A DNA stretch of 64,000 nt from Actinomycetospora callitridis (GCF_028737265.1 NZ_JAQZAK010000003.1:496001-560000), one strand, 5' to 3'; shown: positions 40,438-49,017, numbered from the stretch's first letter. Numbers and translations are program-made. Notes: a model not told the origin generated them from the sequence alone.

Positions 40438-41324
40438 CAGGCCCCCTCACCGGCGTAGGTGCGCTCGGGGCGCGCCCACGTCGCGGCGGCCTGCGGGGGC
40501 AGCACCGCGACCGGGCAGGGCGCGAAGCGGACGAGCTGCTGGCTCGTCGAACCCAGCAGCGCACCCCCGACGGGCCCCCGCGCTCGCGCGCCGAGCGCCA
40601 CCAGGCTCACGCCCGAGCGGGCGATGTCGAGGAGCGCCTCGCTCGGCCGACCCCGCCGGACCACCTCGCGGACGACGAGCTCCGGGTAGGGCGTGGCCAG
40701 ACCGGCGACGGCCTCGGCGAGATACCGGCGGCGGGTCTCCTCGTCGGGACCACCGAGGCGCGGGGTGACGCTCGCGACGACGAGCGTGCTCCGGGACCGG
40801 TTCGCGACGTCGGCGCTGAACCCGATCGCGCCCAGCGCCTCGACGGAGCCGTCGACACCTACGAGCACCCCCCGCGAGGCCTCGTCCTCGGCGGCCTCCC
40901 AGTCCGGGGGCACCACGATCACGGGGCACGCGGCGTGGCCCATCACGTGGGCGACGGTGCGACCGACACCCAGCTCGGCGAGCCCGCTCCCGGGACGCGC
41001 ACCGATCACCAGCAGGCGCGCGCGGGAGGCCGTCGCGACGAGCGCGGGCCCGGCGACGCCGTCCACCACCGAGAGTCGCACGGGGACCTGCGGTGCCACG
41101 GCGCCGGCGACCCGGCGGGCCCGCTCGAGCAGCGCGTGGGCACGCCCGGACGGGCTGCGGAGCTCGTCGTGCGGACGCTCCGAGGGCGGCAGCACCTGGA
41201 CCAGGTCGAGCGGCAGGTGACGACGCGCGGCCTCGCGCGCCGCCCACCGGACGGCGCCGGCGGTCGCGGGGCTGCCGTCCACGCCGACGAGCACGCCGGC
41301 CGATGGCGTCGAATGGTCGATCAT
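40437..41324 (-). CDS. Tandem universal stress protein
   Basis: 295 residues, two Usp domains: GVLVGVDGSPATAGAVRWAA and GVLVGVDGSVEALGAIGFSA. The loops VIGARPGSGLAELGVGRT and ALGARARGPVGGALLGS keep the final glycine-rich part but not the first G-x2-G. Domain ends are HAACPVIVVPP and FAPCPVAVLPP. First gene of the operon with 39520 and 37997. A palindrome at 41439 lies 115 nt upstream. Confidence 0.87.
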   Translation of the reverse strand: MIDHSTPSAGVLVGVDGSPATAGAVRWAAREAARRHLPLDLVQVLPPSERPHDELRSPSGRAHALLERARRVAGAVAPQVPVRLSVVDGVAGPALVATASRARLLVIGARPGSGLAELGVGRTVAHVMGHAACPVIVVPPDWEAAEDEASRGVLVGVDGSVEALGAIGFSADVANRSRSTLVVASVTPRLGGPDEETRRRYLAEAVAGLATPYPELVVREVVRRGRPSEALLDIARSGVSLVALGARARGPVGGALLGSTSQQLVRFAPCPVAVLPPQAAATWARPERTYAGEGA

Positions 41325-41438
41325 GCGGGCCTCCTCGGGAGGGGACGGCGCCGCGGTCGCGGCCCGCGCACCACGCTCCCGCCGCCTCCCCGTCCCGCGT
41401 CAGGGCCCGACGACGCGGACCGGACGGGACCTCCGGCA

Positions 41439-41452
41439 GGTCCGTCGGTCCC
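41439..41452. promoter_or_regulatory. DevR-type palindrome (two mismatches)
   Basis: GGTCCGTCGGTCCC, 115 nt upstream of the USP ATG at 41324. Just upstream at 41426-41440 is GGGACCTCCGGCAGG, which recurs at 41789-41803 before the DUF1918 gene. Confidence 0.42.
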
Positions 41453-41463
41453 GGGCCCGTCGC

Positions 41464-41697
41464 TCAGGGCTCCGCCCGGTTCGGGACGGGCGCGGCCACC
41501 GCCTGCTGCACGGGGTGGGGCTCGACCCGGGCATCGGGACCGGGGAACACCAGGCTGCGGTGGTCGTCGTCGAGCCACCGGACCCAGAACGGCGGCGTGC
41601 CGTCGGCGTGGGTGACCGCCACGATCTCCCCCTGTCGGCGGGACGACGCGTCGGTCAGCCCCTCCACGATCAGCCAGTTCCCGACCTGTGCCCTCAT
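41464..41697 (-). CDS. DUF1918 small protein
   Basis: 77 residues. MRAQVGNWLIVEGLTDASSR, RQGEIVAVTHADGTPPFWVR and WLDDDHRSLVFPGPDARVE are the DUF1918 signature, an SH3-like beta-barrel of ~60 residues common in actinobacteria, often near stress genes. Function unknown. The upstream region contains GGGACCTCCGGCAGG at 41789-41803, 92 nt from the start. Confidence 0.88.
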   Translation of the reverse strand: MRAQVGNWLIVEGLTDASSRRQGEIVAVTHADGTPPFWVRWLDDDHRSLVFPGPDARVEPHPVQQAVAAPVPNRAEP

Positions 41698-41871
41698 CCC
41701 GAGCCTCCCTCGCCGCCGTCACCGTGTGGTCGCTCGAGGTCCTCACACCGGCGCAGCGCCGACCAGGGCCATCCGCACCGGCTCGCTCGGGACCTCCGGC
41801 AGGGGCCGGAGCGCACCGGACGCGGGTCCGGTCCGGTCGGCCTCGGGCGCCGACCGGACCGACCGGGGGTG

Positions 41872-42345
41872 TCAGCGCCGCGCGAGCACCCGCTCGTCCC
41901 ACGTGGTGATCAGCGCGTAGAGCACGATCACGTCGAGTGCGATCACGAGGATCGACCACACCGGCGCGGCGGCGACAAACGTCAGGTGCAGGATCGCGGA
42001 GAGCGCCACGAGGGCGACCGCCGTCCCACGCGCCCAGCTCGGCGCCTCGCCCAGCAGGCTCGCCCCGACGATCGCGACGAGTGCGCCGAGTGCCAGGTGC
42101 ACCCATCCCCACCCCGCCAGCGACAGCACGAACACCGCGCCGCCGACGGTGACGAAGTACGACGGGGTCAGCACGGCGACCAGGCCCTCGATCACACCGA
42201 AGACACCGACGACCACCATCACGACGGCCCCGAAGCGCACCCATCCGGCCGCCCCACTCCGCTCCTGCCCGGTCCCCATCGAGGCCGGACCAGCACCCGT
42301 CCCCGGTGCCCCGCGGTAGTCCCTCGGATCGGTCTGCTGGGTCAT
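41872..42345 (-). CDS. DUF7144-type membrane protein
   Basis: 157 residues from the ATG at 42345 behind GGAGGTGGAG. Four membrane helices (GWVRFGAVVMVVVGVFGVIE, TVGGAVFVLSLAGWGWVHLA, GTAVALVALSAILHLTFVAA, SILVIALDVIVLYALITTWD) after a hydrophilic 30-residue start. This matches a family of small four-helix actinobacterial membrane proteins (DUF7144) with no known function. An exact DevR-type box lies 74 nt upstream. Confidence 0.8.
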   Translation of the reverse strand: MTQQTDPRDYRGAPGTGAGPASMGTGQERSGAAGWVRFGAVVMVVVGVFGVIEGLVAVLTPSYFVTVGGAVFVLSLAGWGWVHLALGALVAIVGASLLGEAPSWARGTAVALVALSAILHLTFVAAAPVWSILVIALDVIVLYALITTWDERVLARR

Positions 42346-42418
42346 GACGTCTCCACCTCCCGGCGATACGACGGACACTCGTCGAGAGGACCGTCCCGCC
42401 ACCCCCGGGCGCCGGGCA

Positions 42419-42432
42419 GGGACCAACGGCCC
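42419..42432. promoter_or_regulatory. DevR-type box (exact consensus)
   Basis: GGGACCAACGGCCC, exact match to GGGNCSWWSGNCCC, 74 nt upstream of the DUF7144-type ATG at 42345. Confidence 0.7.
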
Positions 42433-42575
42433 CCCCGAGGGCGGCCCACGGTCCCGGTTCCGCTCGCCCGGACGTGAAACCGGTGGAGAGACGCCCCGCG
42501 CGGGCCTCCGTCCCCGCGGAGATCCTCGGCCGGAGTCGCGGCCCTCGGGTGATCGTCGGCGAGCGGAGGGCCGAC

Positions 42576-42959
42576 CTAGAGTTCCTCCCTCGCCGAGGGC
42601 CCCGTGGTCCGGCGACCGCCGGGCCGTCGGCTGCGCTCGCCTCCCCCCGTGAGAGCCGCCGACGGTGCCGGTCGGGTCGGGTCGCGCGGCGGGAGTCGCC
42701 GAGGAAGGCCGTCCTGCAGCCGCTGCCGGGCCAGCCTCTCGAGCAGTTCCGGCAGCGCACCGGGTGGCGCCCCGTCGAGATCGCGCCGGCACTGATCCAC
42801 CGTGCGGGACACGACCGCGGCGCGCTGGGCCGGGAACTCCACGGAGAGGCGTGCCACGGCGCCCGCGGTGGCGGAGGCGTCGTCGTCGTGGTGGCCGCCG
42901 GGCGCGGCGGTGCGGCCGGGTGCGTCCGGCTCGGGGCCGGGCGGGCGTCGAGAACTCAT
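42576..42959 (-). CDS. Three-helix-bundle dimerisation domain protein
   Basis: 127 residues from the ATG at 42959. The middle reads GAVARLSVEFPAQRAAVVSR, TVDQCRRDLDGAPPGALPEL and LERLARQRLQDGL, which fits the short three-helix-bundle dimerisation proteins of actinobacteria. Flanks are Pro/Arg-rich and disordered. Possibly a partner for another regulator; role unknown. An exact DevR-type box lies 91 nt upstream. Confidence 0.65.
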   Translation of the reverse strand: MSSRRPPGPEPDAPGRTAAPGGHHDDDASATAGAVARLSVEFPAQRAAVVSRTVDQCRRDLDGAPPGALPELLERLARQRLQDGLPRRLPPRDPTRPAPSAALTGGGERSRRPGGRRTTGPSAREEL

Positions 42960-43049
42960 CGCGTCCTGTCGTGGTCCTTCCCGGGACGGCGCCGGTCGGT
43001 GACGCTGTGGCGACCCCGTCACCGTGGACGGGGTGGACCCGCGTCGGCA

Positions 43050-43063
43050 GGGTCGAACGTCCC
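43050..43063. promoter_or_regulatory. DevR-type box (exact consensus)
   Basis: GGGTCGAACGTCCC, exact match and identical to the box upstream of dosR (48225). 91 nt upstream of the ATG at 42959. Confidence 0.75.
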
Positions 43064-43107
43064 GAGTGGGGGGAGGCGCGCGTTCGGCCGTCGGTACCCG
43101 GCTCGGG

Positions 43108-44049
43108 TCACCGTGCGGCCACCTCGACACGCGCCTCGGCCCGTCGCCCGGGCCCGCCACCGGGCGGAGGGACGACCGCGACGGGACAGGGTGCCCGGTG
43201 CACCATCGCGCGGCCCACCGAACCGAGCAGGAGCCCGGTGAACCCACCGCGGCCGCGGGACCCGACGACCAGGAGGCGCGCCCCGCGGGCGCGGTCGAGC
43301 AACGCCCGGGAGGGGTGGGAGCGCTCCACGACGGTGGACACCGCGAGATCGGGGTACGCCGCCGACCGGCCGGCGAGCTGCTCGGCGAGCACCCGCCTCT
43401 CGTCGTCGACGATCGCATCCCAGCCCAGCAGCGGCTCCGTCACCGGGTCGAAGAGCGGGTCCCACCACGTGTGGACCGCGACGAGCGGGCAGCCGGCGAG
43501 GTCCGCGGCCACGACGGCGAAATCGATCGCGGCGTCGCTGACCGGCGAGCCGTCGACCCCGACGACCACGGGTGCCGCGGGATCGGTGGGCTCGTCGCCG
43601 CGGACCACGACGACCGGGGCCACGGCGTGGGCGGCCACCGACGAGGCCACCGACCCGACGAGCGTGCCACCGAGTCCGCCGGTGCCCTGCTCACCCACGA
43701 CGAGCAGGGCGTCGTCCGCCCGCTCGAGCAGGGCCGGTGCGGCCGCACCGTCCACGAGCTCCTCGGTGACGGTCACCGACGGGGCCGCCTCGTGCGCCAC
43801 CGCCACGGCCCGTGCGGCGATCTGGCGGGCGTGGTCGAGGAGATCCTGCTGGTAACGACGCCACAGCGAGGCGTCGGCGACGAGGGAGGGGTCGACCCCG
43901 CCGTAGGCGTGGACGACGTGCAGGTCCCGGCCCCGGAACACTGCGGTGCGCGCCGCCCACCCGACGGCGCGCAGCGACGACTCGGAGCCGTCGGCACCCA
44001 CCACGACCGGCCGGCCCGTCCCGCCGACGTCGCTCGACACGCCGGCCAT
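43108..44049 (-). CDS. Tandem universal stress protein with intact ATP motifs
   Basis: 313 residues. Domain 1: PVVVGADGSESSLRAVGWAA and GEQGTGGLGGTLVGS. Domain 2: [20 protein letters not shown] and GSRGRGGFTGLLLGS, ending RAPCPVAVVPPP. Both loops keep G-x2-G-x9-G-S, so both domains should bind ATP, like M. tuberculosis Rv2623. The ATG shares a base with the stop of the small gene upstream (TGATG), making a two-gene unit. Confidence 0.9.
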   Translation of the reverse strand: MAGVSSDVGGTGRPVVVGADGSESSLRAVGWAARTAVFRGRDLHVVHAYGGVDPSLVADASLWRRYQQDLLDHARQIAARAVAVAHEAAPSVTVTEELVDGAAAPALLERADDALLVVGEQGTGGLGGTLVGSVASSVAAHAVAPVVVVRGDEPTDPAAPVVVGVDGSPVSDAAIDFAVVAADLAGCPLVAVHTWWDPLFDPVTEPLLGWDAIVDDERRVLAEQLAGRSAAYPDLAVSTVVERSHPSRALLDRARGARLLVVGSRGRGGFTGLLLGSVGRAMVHRAPCPVAVVPPPGGGPGRRAEARVEVAAR

Positions 44050-44243
44050 CAGGCGGCCGCCGCGTGGCGGGGAGCCCGCGTCCCGACGACGGCCCCGATG
44101 TGCACGTGCGCGAAGTCCTCGACGACACCGTCGTCGAGGACCCGCCCGATCCGCACACCGGCGAAGTCCCGGACGTCGCCCTCGGCGTCCACCCGACCGA
44201 TCGCCACTCCGCCGTGGTCGGCCACCCTGCGGTCCGCGTCCAT
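44049..44243 (-). CDS. 64-residue protein of short beta-type repeats
   Basis: From the ATG at 44243 behind GAGGAGAGGAG. Three repeats of about 15 residues: GVAIGRVDAEGDVRDF, GVRIGRVLDDGVVEDF, HVHIGAVVG. Each looks like a beta-hairpin (G-x-IG-x-V-x-D/E-x-G-x-V-x-D-F), compatible with small beta-flower or barrel proteins. No function known. Translationally coupled to the tandem USP downstream, so probably co-induced with it. Confidence 0.7.
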   Translation of the reverse strand: MDADRRVADHGGVAIGRVDAEGDVRDFAGVRIGRVLDDGVVEDFAHVHIGAVVGTRAPRHAAAA

Positions 44244-44314
44244 CGTGCTCTCCTCTCCTCGACGGGGTTTCCTCGTCCTGGGCGAGACTCGGGGGTGTCG
44301 TCCACCGGCGCCCG

Positions 44315-44328
44315 GGTCCTCCGGGCCC
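44315..44328. promoter_or_regulatory. Possible DevR-type palindrome (weak)
   Basis: GGTCCTCCGGGCCC, or GGGTCC-TCC-GGGCCC read with a 3-base centre like the site at 19582. 72 nt upstream of the ATG at 44243. Confidence 0.35.
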
Positions 44329-44378
44329 CGTCGGGCGGGCCGATCGTCGCGGCACCGGCGCTCCTCCCGCACACACGC

Positions 44379-44409
44379 GGGGCCGGACCGCCGTCGGCGG
44401 CCCGGCCCC
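44379..44409 (-). terminator. Hairpin after the Hsp20 gene
   Basis: GGGGCCGGACCGCCG (44379-44393) pairs with CGGCGGCCCGGCCCC (44395-44409) with one mismatch, directly downstream of the hsp20 stop. Confidence 0.6.
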
Positions 44410-44419
44410 GGGGCGGGAC

Positions 44420-44890
44420 TCAGCCCTTCTCGATGGCGACGGTCGTGGGTTCCTCGCCCGTGGCCGTCTCGGGCATCGGGACCCGGACCGTGAGGATCCC
44501 GTCCTTGTAGGACGCAACCACCGTCGAGGGATCGACACCGTCCGGCAGGGGCAGGCGGCGGGCGAAGGTGCCGTAGCGCAGCTCGTGCCGGTGGTACCCC
44601 TTGTCCTCGGTGTCCTCCGCGATCCTGCGCTCCGCGCGGAGGTCGAGCATCCCGTTGGCCACGGTCAGGCTGAGGTCCTTGTCCGGGTCGATACCGGGCA
44701 CCTCGGCCTTGATCACCAGGTCACCGTTCTCCCGGTACTCGTCGACCTTGATCACCTCCTCCGGGGCACGCATCGACGGCGGATCCCACGCCCGCAGGGG
44801 AAGGGCGCGCATCCAGTCGTCGAACATCCGGTCGAACTGTCGGAAGACGTCGGCCGAGGTCGCGGGTGTCTGGCGTCGGATCAATGACAT
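44420..44890 (-). CDS. Hsp20/alpha-crystallin chaperone (HspX/Acr-like)
   Basis: 156 residues from the ATG at 44890 behind GGAGGTGGAG. Alpha-crystallin domain about 45-140: VIKVDEYRENGDLVIKAEVP, GIDPDKDLSLTVANGMLDLR and ASYKDGILTVRVPMP (the G-x-L motif). This ATP-independent holdase prevents aggregation; HspX (Rv2031c) is the best-known DosR target in M. tuberculosis. An exact DevR-type box lies only 50 nt upstream. Confidence 0.93.
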   Translation of the reverse strand: MSLIRRQTPATSADVFRQFDRMFDDWMRALPLRAWDPPSMRAPEEVIKVDEYRENGDLVIKAEVPGIDPDKDLSLTVANGMLDLRAERRIAEDTEDKGYHRHELRYGTFARRLPLPDGVDPSTVVASYKDGILTVRVPMPETATGEEPTTVAIEKG

Positions 44891-44939
44891 GTTCTCCACC
44901 TCCGGGCCCGACGTTCCGACCCGACCCGGTCCACCCCCA

Positions 44940-44953
44940 GGGTCGAAGGACCC
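44940..44953. promoter_or_regulatory. DevR-type box (exact consensus) upstream of hsp20
   Basis: GGGTCGAAGGACCC, exact match to GGGNCSWWSGNCCC, 50 nt upstream of the hsp20 ATG. Confidence 0.75.
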
Positions 44954-45161
44954 GCGACCGAGGTCGTCCGGCCCTGCGGCCCGGGGCGTGCGGCCGTGCG
45001 TGACGACCGTCCCGCGCCGTCCGACCCTGCGTCGCCGGTGCGGGTTCCGTCCGGAGGACCGGCGCCGTCCTTCCCCCTGCGGCCCGGGCAGGGCCAGGGG
45101 CCCGGTCGACACCGGCCGATCGACCCTGCCCCCAGCCGGCGTCGACGGACACTCTGACCCC

Positions 45162-45728
45162 ATGGACGATGAGCTCCCGGGCCGCGACGCACACGACACC
45201 GCGAGCGGGCGCACCGCTCGTGCGGAGGGGATCGCGCTCGTCGTCGCCGGGTACGACGACTCGGAGGAGGCCGTCGAGGCCGTGGGCTGGGCTGCATCGC
45301 TGGCCCGGCGGACCGGCAGCGCCCTCCGGGTCGTCTGGGCCTGGAAGATCCGGGACGTCTGGGACACGGCGGTGGCCGCCGACGACCAGCACTCCGGCCC
45401 TCACCTGGCCGAGCTCGAGGAGGTCGCACGGCGCCATCTGACCGACGTCCTCACCGAACTCCTGGGCCTCGACGCCGCACACGTCGACGTCCACCTGCGC
45501 CAGGGGCCCGACTCGGCGGACATCCTGCTCCACGCTGCCGCCGACGCGGACATCCTCGTCGTGGGGTCCCGCGGACGGGGACGCGCCGCCTCGGCCGTCC
45601 TCGGTTCCGTGACCGCCCGGTGCGTGCGCGACTCGCCGGTCCCGGTGCTCGTGATCCCGCACCGCATGGTGCGGTCTGCGGCCGAGGCCCCCGAGCCGAT
45701 CACCGTGGGCCGGCGGCACGAGCCGTGA
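45162..45728 (+). CDS. Universal stress protein, single domain
   Basis: 188 residues from the ATG at 45162. LVVAGYDDSEEAVEAVGWAA, LRVVWAWKIRDVWDTAVAAD and GSRGRGRAASAVLGSVTAR (complete ATP motif), ending SPVPVLVIPHR. The first ~22 residues are hydrophilic and extra. It is divergent from hsp20; GGGCCAGGGGCCC at 45091-45103 is a 13-bp palindrome that may be its own operator. Confidence 0.88.
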   Translation: MDDELPGRDAHDTASGRTARAEGIALVVAGYDDSEEAVEAVGWAASLARRTGSALRVVWAWKIRDVWDTAVAADDQHSGPHLAELEEVARRHLTDVLTELLGLDAAHVDVHLRQGPDSADILLHAAADADILVVGSRGRGRAASAVLGSVTARCVRDSPVPVLVIPHRMVRSAAEAPEPITVGRRHEP

Positions 45729-45806
45729 TGTAGACCCCCTACGGCCCGCCCGGGCGGGGAGGGGCCGTTGGGCAGGCGGGCGGCCGGGCGGCACGGGCAG
45801 CCGGGG

Positions 45807-46712
45807 CTACCGCGAGGGCCGGGAGCGCCCGCCCGCACCCGGGGGAACGATCGCCACCGGGCACGTCGCCCTCCGCACGAGGCCGGGGCGCGTCTGCGGG
45901 CGGCGATGCCGGCCGTGCTCCCCCACCCCGAGCACCACGAGCTCCGCATCGCGGGCCTGGTCGGCCAGCACCCGGTCCGCGCGCTCCTCGGCGAGGACGA
46001 CACGGACTCCGGCCGGACGCGCCGATCCCAGCTCCGGAACGTCCTCGCCGAGCAGCCGCACATCCTTGCCGGCCCGCACCACCACGAGAGGAACACCGCG
46101 GGACGCGGCCCGGAGCGCGGCGAACCGCAGAGCGCCCCGACAGCCCTCCGAGCCGTCGTCCCCGACCACGACGGGGGCGTGGCCCTCCGCCCTCTCGCGC
46201 GCCCGCGCGTCACAGTGGTGGGGCACGAGGACGACCGGCACGGCGACCTCACCGGCCAGGCCCCGGGTGGTCCTGCCCAGGGTGAGCTCCCCGAGCCTGC
46301 CGAATCCGTCGCTGCCGAGGACGAGCAGGGAGGCGACGCGCGCCTGGGCCCGCAGCACCGCGACAGGATCGCTCTCGACCAGGTCTTCGACGATCGGGAG
46401 GTCCGGCGCGACGCGGCGGGCGACGAGCCGCATCTCCCGCAGTTCCTGACGGGCCAGCAAGAACAGGCCCTGCTCGGCGTCGACACCGACGAACGAGCGC
46501 CCCGGATAGCCTCCGCGGGGGACCACCAGCCCCTGCACCAGCCGGAGAGCGACGCCGCGGTCCCGGGCCTCGGCGGCGGCCCAGTGGACGGCCGCGCCGG
46601 CCCGTCCCCCGAGCGGCACGCCCACCACGACGTCCGCGCCCGCCCTCGTCGACGTCGGCGCTGGTGTTTCGGGGTCGCCCGCGGTCTGCGCGGAGACCAT
46701 CGGATCCGACAC
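45807..46712 (-). CDS. Tandem universal stress protein (partly degenerate)
   Basis: 301 residues from a GTG at 46712 behind GAGGAGG (ATG at 46700 in frame). Domain 1: DVVVGVPLGGRAGAAVHWAA and LGSDGFGRLGELTLGRTT, where the last S of the ATP motif is R. Domain 2: PVVVGDDGSEGCRGALRFAA and LGVGEHGRHRRPQTRPGL, motif lost, ending RATCPVAIVPPG. Converges on the USP at 45162. Box 55 nt upstream. Confidence 0.86.
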   Translation of the reverse strand: MSDPMVSAQTAGDPETPAPTSTRAGADVVVGVPLGGRAGAAVHWAAAEARDRGVALRLVQGLVVPRGGYPGRSFVGVDAEQGLFLLARQELREMRLVARRVAPDLPIVEDLVESDPVAVLRAQARVASLLVLGSDGFGRLGELTLGRTTRGLAGEVAVPVVLVPHHCDARARERAEGHAPVVVGDDGSEGCRGALRFAALRAASRGVPLVVVRAGKDVRLLGEDVPELGSARPAGVRVVLAEERADRVLADQARDAELVVLGVGEHGRHRRPQTRPGLVRRATCPVAIVPPGAGGRSRPSR

Positions 46713-46766
46713 GGCCCACCTCCTCGTCCTGCTGCGAGGGTCGCGTCCCACGGCGGGCGGCGGCCA

Positions 46767-46780
46767 GGGTCGGAGGGCCC
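46767..46780. promoter_or_regulatory. DevR-type box
   Basis: GGGTCGGAGGGCCC, one mismatch to the consensus, 55 nt upstream of the GTG at 46712. Confidence 0.62.
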
Positions 46781-46837
46781 TGTGACCCGGGTCGACCGAC
46801 CGTCGAGCGCCCGAACGCTCGGGATGACGTGCGGGAC

Positions 46838-47374
46838 CTACGGCCGCCGTCGCGACCTCGTGCTCGGCGGGGCGGGGCGATCCGTGAGCACCCCCGGGAC
46901 GACGATCACCGGGCAGCGGGCCCGGCGCAGACACCCGACGGCCACCGACGCCACGGTTTCCGAGTCCTCGCCGTGGCCCACAACGAGGGCGGCGGCCTCG
47001 GCGGACTCCCGGACGAGCACGTCGGCGGGACGGCCGGGCACGGCCCGGGTCTCGATCACCACCGGTCCCTCCGCGACGAGCGCCGCGAGCCCGGGGTCGG
47101 ACAGCACGTCGTCGACGAAGGCCCGCAACGTCGCCTCCTCGGCCTCGTGGACCGCGGCACGGTCAGGCACCGGCAGCAGGTCGCCCCCGGGCAACGCGGC
47201 GAGGGCACCCCAGAAGTAGCCCGCGGCGTCGTAGGCCGTGACGACCGTGAGCCGGCCACCGCACGCCGAGGCTCGGCGCACGGCCTCGGCGAGGGCACTC
47301 CGCGAGCTGGTCGAGCCGTTGACCCCACACAGGACTCGCGGGCCGTCGTCGCGGCGGTCGCGGGACACCGTCAC
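46838..47374 (-). CDS. Universal stress protein, single domain, ATP motif lost
   Basis: 178 residues from a GTG at 47374. RVLCGVNGSTSSRSALAEAV and LTVVTAYDAAGYFWGALAAL are Usp-like, and VPGRPADVLVRESAEAAALV leads to VVGHGEDSETVASVAVGCL, where GHRGRG...GS has been replaced. The end RARCPVIVVPG is normal. Probably a non-nucleotide-binding USP. Box 57 nt upstream, between this gene and dosR. Confidence 0.84.
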   Translation of the reverse strand: MTVSRDRRDDGPRVLCGVNGSTSSRSALAEAVRRASACGGRLTVVTAYDAAGYFWGALAALPGGDLLPVPDRAAVHEAEEATLRAFVDDVLSDPGLAALVAEGPVVIETRAVPGRPADVLVRESAEAAALVVGHGEDSETVASVAVGCLRRARCPVIVVPGVLTDRPAPPSTRSRRRP

Positions 47375-47430
47375 GCCCGCTGTTCTGCCGTCATGACGAG
47401 GACCCTGCTCGCCACGTTGACTTTCCGTGA

Positions 47431-47444
47431 GGGTCGATGGTCCC
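47431..47444. promoter_or_regulatory. DevR-type box (exact consensus)
   Basis: GGGTCGATGGTCCC, exact match, 57 nt upstream of the USP start at 47374 and between it and the dosR stop. Confidence 0.75.
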
Positions 47445-47468
47445 GACGAGTCCCGTCGATCGGGCCCG

Positions 47469-48107
47469 TCAGTACTCCTCGGGCTTGACCTTGTTCGCGA
47501 GGACGGCGGCCTGCACCCGGCGTTGCATCCCCAACTTCGCCAACAACGCCGACACGTAGTTCTTCACCGTCTTCTCCGCCAGGTACATCCGCTGACCGAT
47601 CTCCCGATTCGTCAGCCCCTCCCCGATGAGCCCCAGCACCTCCCGCTCCTTGACCGTCAGCTCCGCCAACGGATCCGGAGCCTCACTGCGCGACCGCAGC
47701 CGACCCATGAGGGCACTCGCCGCGCGACCGTCCAGCAACGAACCCCCCGCCCCCACCTCCCGCACCGCATTCACGATGTCGTTGCCCCGCACGTCCTTGA
47801 TCACATAACCCGCGGCTCCGGCCAGCACCGCGTCGAACATCGCCTGCTCATCGGTGTACGAGGTCAACATCAGACACGCCAAGGCCGGCATCCGGGACCG
47901 CAACTCCCGGCACAGTTCGATCCCGGTGCCGTCCGGCAGGCGTACATCGAGCACCGCCACCTGGGGGCGCAACGCCGGGATCCGACCCAGGGCCTCGGCC
48001 ACCGACCCCGCCTCACCCACCACCTCGAGGTCCTCGTGGCCGTCCAGCAGGTCCGCCACCCCCCGCCGCACCACCTCGTGATCATCCACCAGGAACACCG
48101 TCGTCAC
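47469..48107 (-). CDS. dosR: DosR/DevR response regulator
   Basis: 212 residues from a GTG at 48107 behind GGAGAAGGAG. It aligns without gaps to M. tuberculosis DosR for about 205 residues: [17 protein letters not shown], phospho-acceptor D54 in [22 protein letters not shown]. The DNA-binding domain has [18 protein letters not shown] and recognition helix [19 protein letters not shown], keeping the DNA-contact residues K179, K182 and N183. It is the master regulator of hypoxic dormancy in mycobacteria. An exact box 118 nt upstream suggests autoregulation. The cognate DosS-like kinase gene is 25 kb away. Confidence 0.94.
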   Translation of the reverse strand: MTTVFLVDDHEVVRRGVADLLDGHEDLEVVGEAGSVAEALGRIPALRPQVAVLDVRLPDGTGIELCRELRSRMPALACLMLTSYTDEQAMFDAVLAGAAGYVIKDVRGNDIVNAVREVGAGGSLLDGRAASALMGRLRSRSEAPDPLAELTVKEREVLGLIGEGLTNREIGQRMYLAEKTVKNYVSALLAKLGMQRRVQAAVLANKVKPEEY

Positions 48108-48224
48108 GACACGCTCCTTCTCCTGCAGCTCGTCGGGTTCGGGGAGGGACGGACCGGGGCCGACGAGCGTGAACGCGACGACATCCGTGGTCGCCAGCAT
48201 CGTCCCTCGCGGAGACGACGGGCA

Positions 48225-48238
48225 GGGTCGAACGTCCC
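48225..48238. promoter_or_regulatory. DevR-type box (exact consensus) upstream of dosR
   Basis: GGGTCGAACGTCCC, exact match, 118 nt upstream of the dosR GTG, in the gap after the USP gene at 48244. Consistent with autoregulation. Confidence 0.75.
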
Positions 48239-48243
48239 GACGA

Positions 48244-48753
48244 TCAGGAGTCGCCCGGCGGCGTGGACCGGGGCACGACCCGCACCGGGCAGGGCGCGTG
48301 CAGCAGACAGCCGAGCCCGACCGAGCCGAGCAGCGCGCTGGCGACCGCTCCGCGGCCGCGGTGGCCCACGACCAGTTCGTCGGCACCCTCGGCCGCGTCG
48401 ACCAGGACCTCGGCGGCCTCGCCGGGAAGCGCGACGACGTCGACCTCCGGACGCCGCAGATGCTGCCCGCCGAGTTCGTACGCGACATCGGTGACCATCT
48501 CACGGACAGCGGCGAGCAACTCGGTCTCGATCTCGGCGCGGCTCGGGAGGGGCGAGCCGGGAGTCGGGCCCAGCCGCCACTCGGGGGGCTCGTAGACCGC
48601 GACCACGTGGAGGCGGGCACCTCTCCGCGACGCGGAGCGCATCGCGTCGACCAGCGCCGCACGCGAGCCCGGCGACCCGTCGACCCCCACCACCACGGTC
48701 GGGCGGCCACCCTCGCCCGCGGGCACCCGGGCGCCGTCCTCCCCCACCTTCAT
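48244..48753 (-). CDS. Universal stress protein, single domain
   Basis: 169 residues. [40 protein letters not shown], and the complete ATP motif [19 protein letters not shown], ending [14 protein letters not shown] at 48753 follows GGGGAGCGATC. Very similar to the USPs at 34747 and 18953. It lies 136 nt upstream of dosR in the same direction, so read-through into dosR is possible. Confidence 0.9.
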   Translation of the reverse strand: MKVGEDGARVPAGEGGRPTVVVGVDGSPGSRAALVDAMRSASRRGARLHVVAVYEPPEWRLGPTPGSPLPSRAEIETELLAAVREMVTDVAYELGGQHLRRPEVDVVALPGEAAEVLVDAAEGADELVVGHRGRGAVASALLGSVGLGCLLHAPCPVRVVPRSTPPGDS

Positions 48754-48814
48754 GATCGCTCCCCGCGTCGCGCCGGCCGGGCCGGACGATCCGCCCTCGA
48801 CCGGCCCGGCCCCA

Positions 48815-48828
48815 GGGCCGAACGTCTC
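48815..48828. promoter_or_regulatory. DevR-type box
   Basis: GGGCCGAACGTCTC, one mismatch to GGGNCSWWSGNCCC, 62 nt upstream of the USP ATG at 48753. Confidence 0.6.
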
Positions 48829-49017
48829 TCCGGAGGTCCCGGACCCCCGAGGCGGCCTCCGCCGTGACCTCCGACGCGCTGGCCCTCGACCTCATCGGCG
48901 GCGAGTCGGTGGACGACCTCGGCGTGCTCGCCCGGACGTCCTGGGTCGATCGGCCCCCGCGAGCCGGGCTCTTCGCCCCTGAGGGTGCGCCCGGGATACG
49001 GCGACCGTCGCCTCGTG

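Noticed and set aside
45091..45103. GGGCCAGGGGCCC as a confirmed DevR box upstream of the USP at 45162
   Set aside because: It is 13 bp with no A/T centre pair in register; kept only as a remark in the USP entry.
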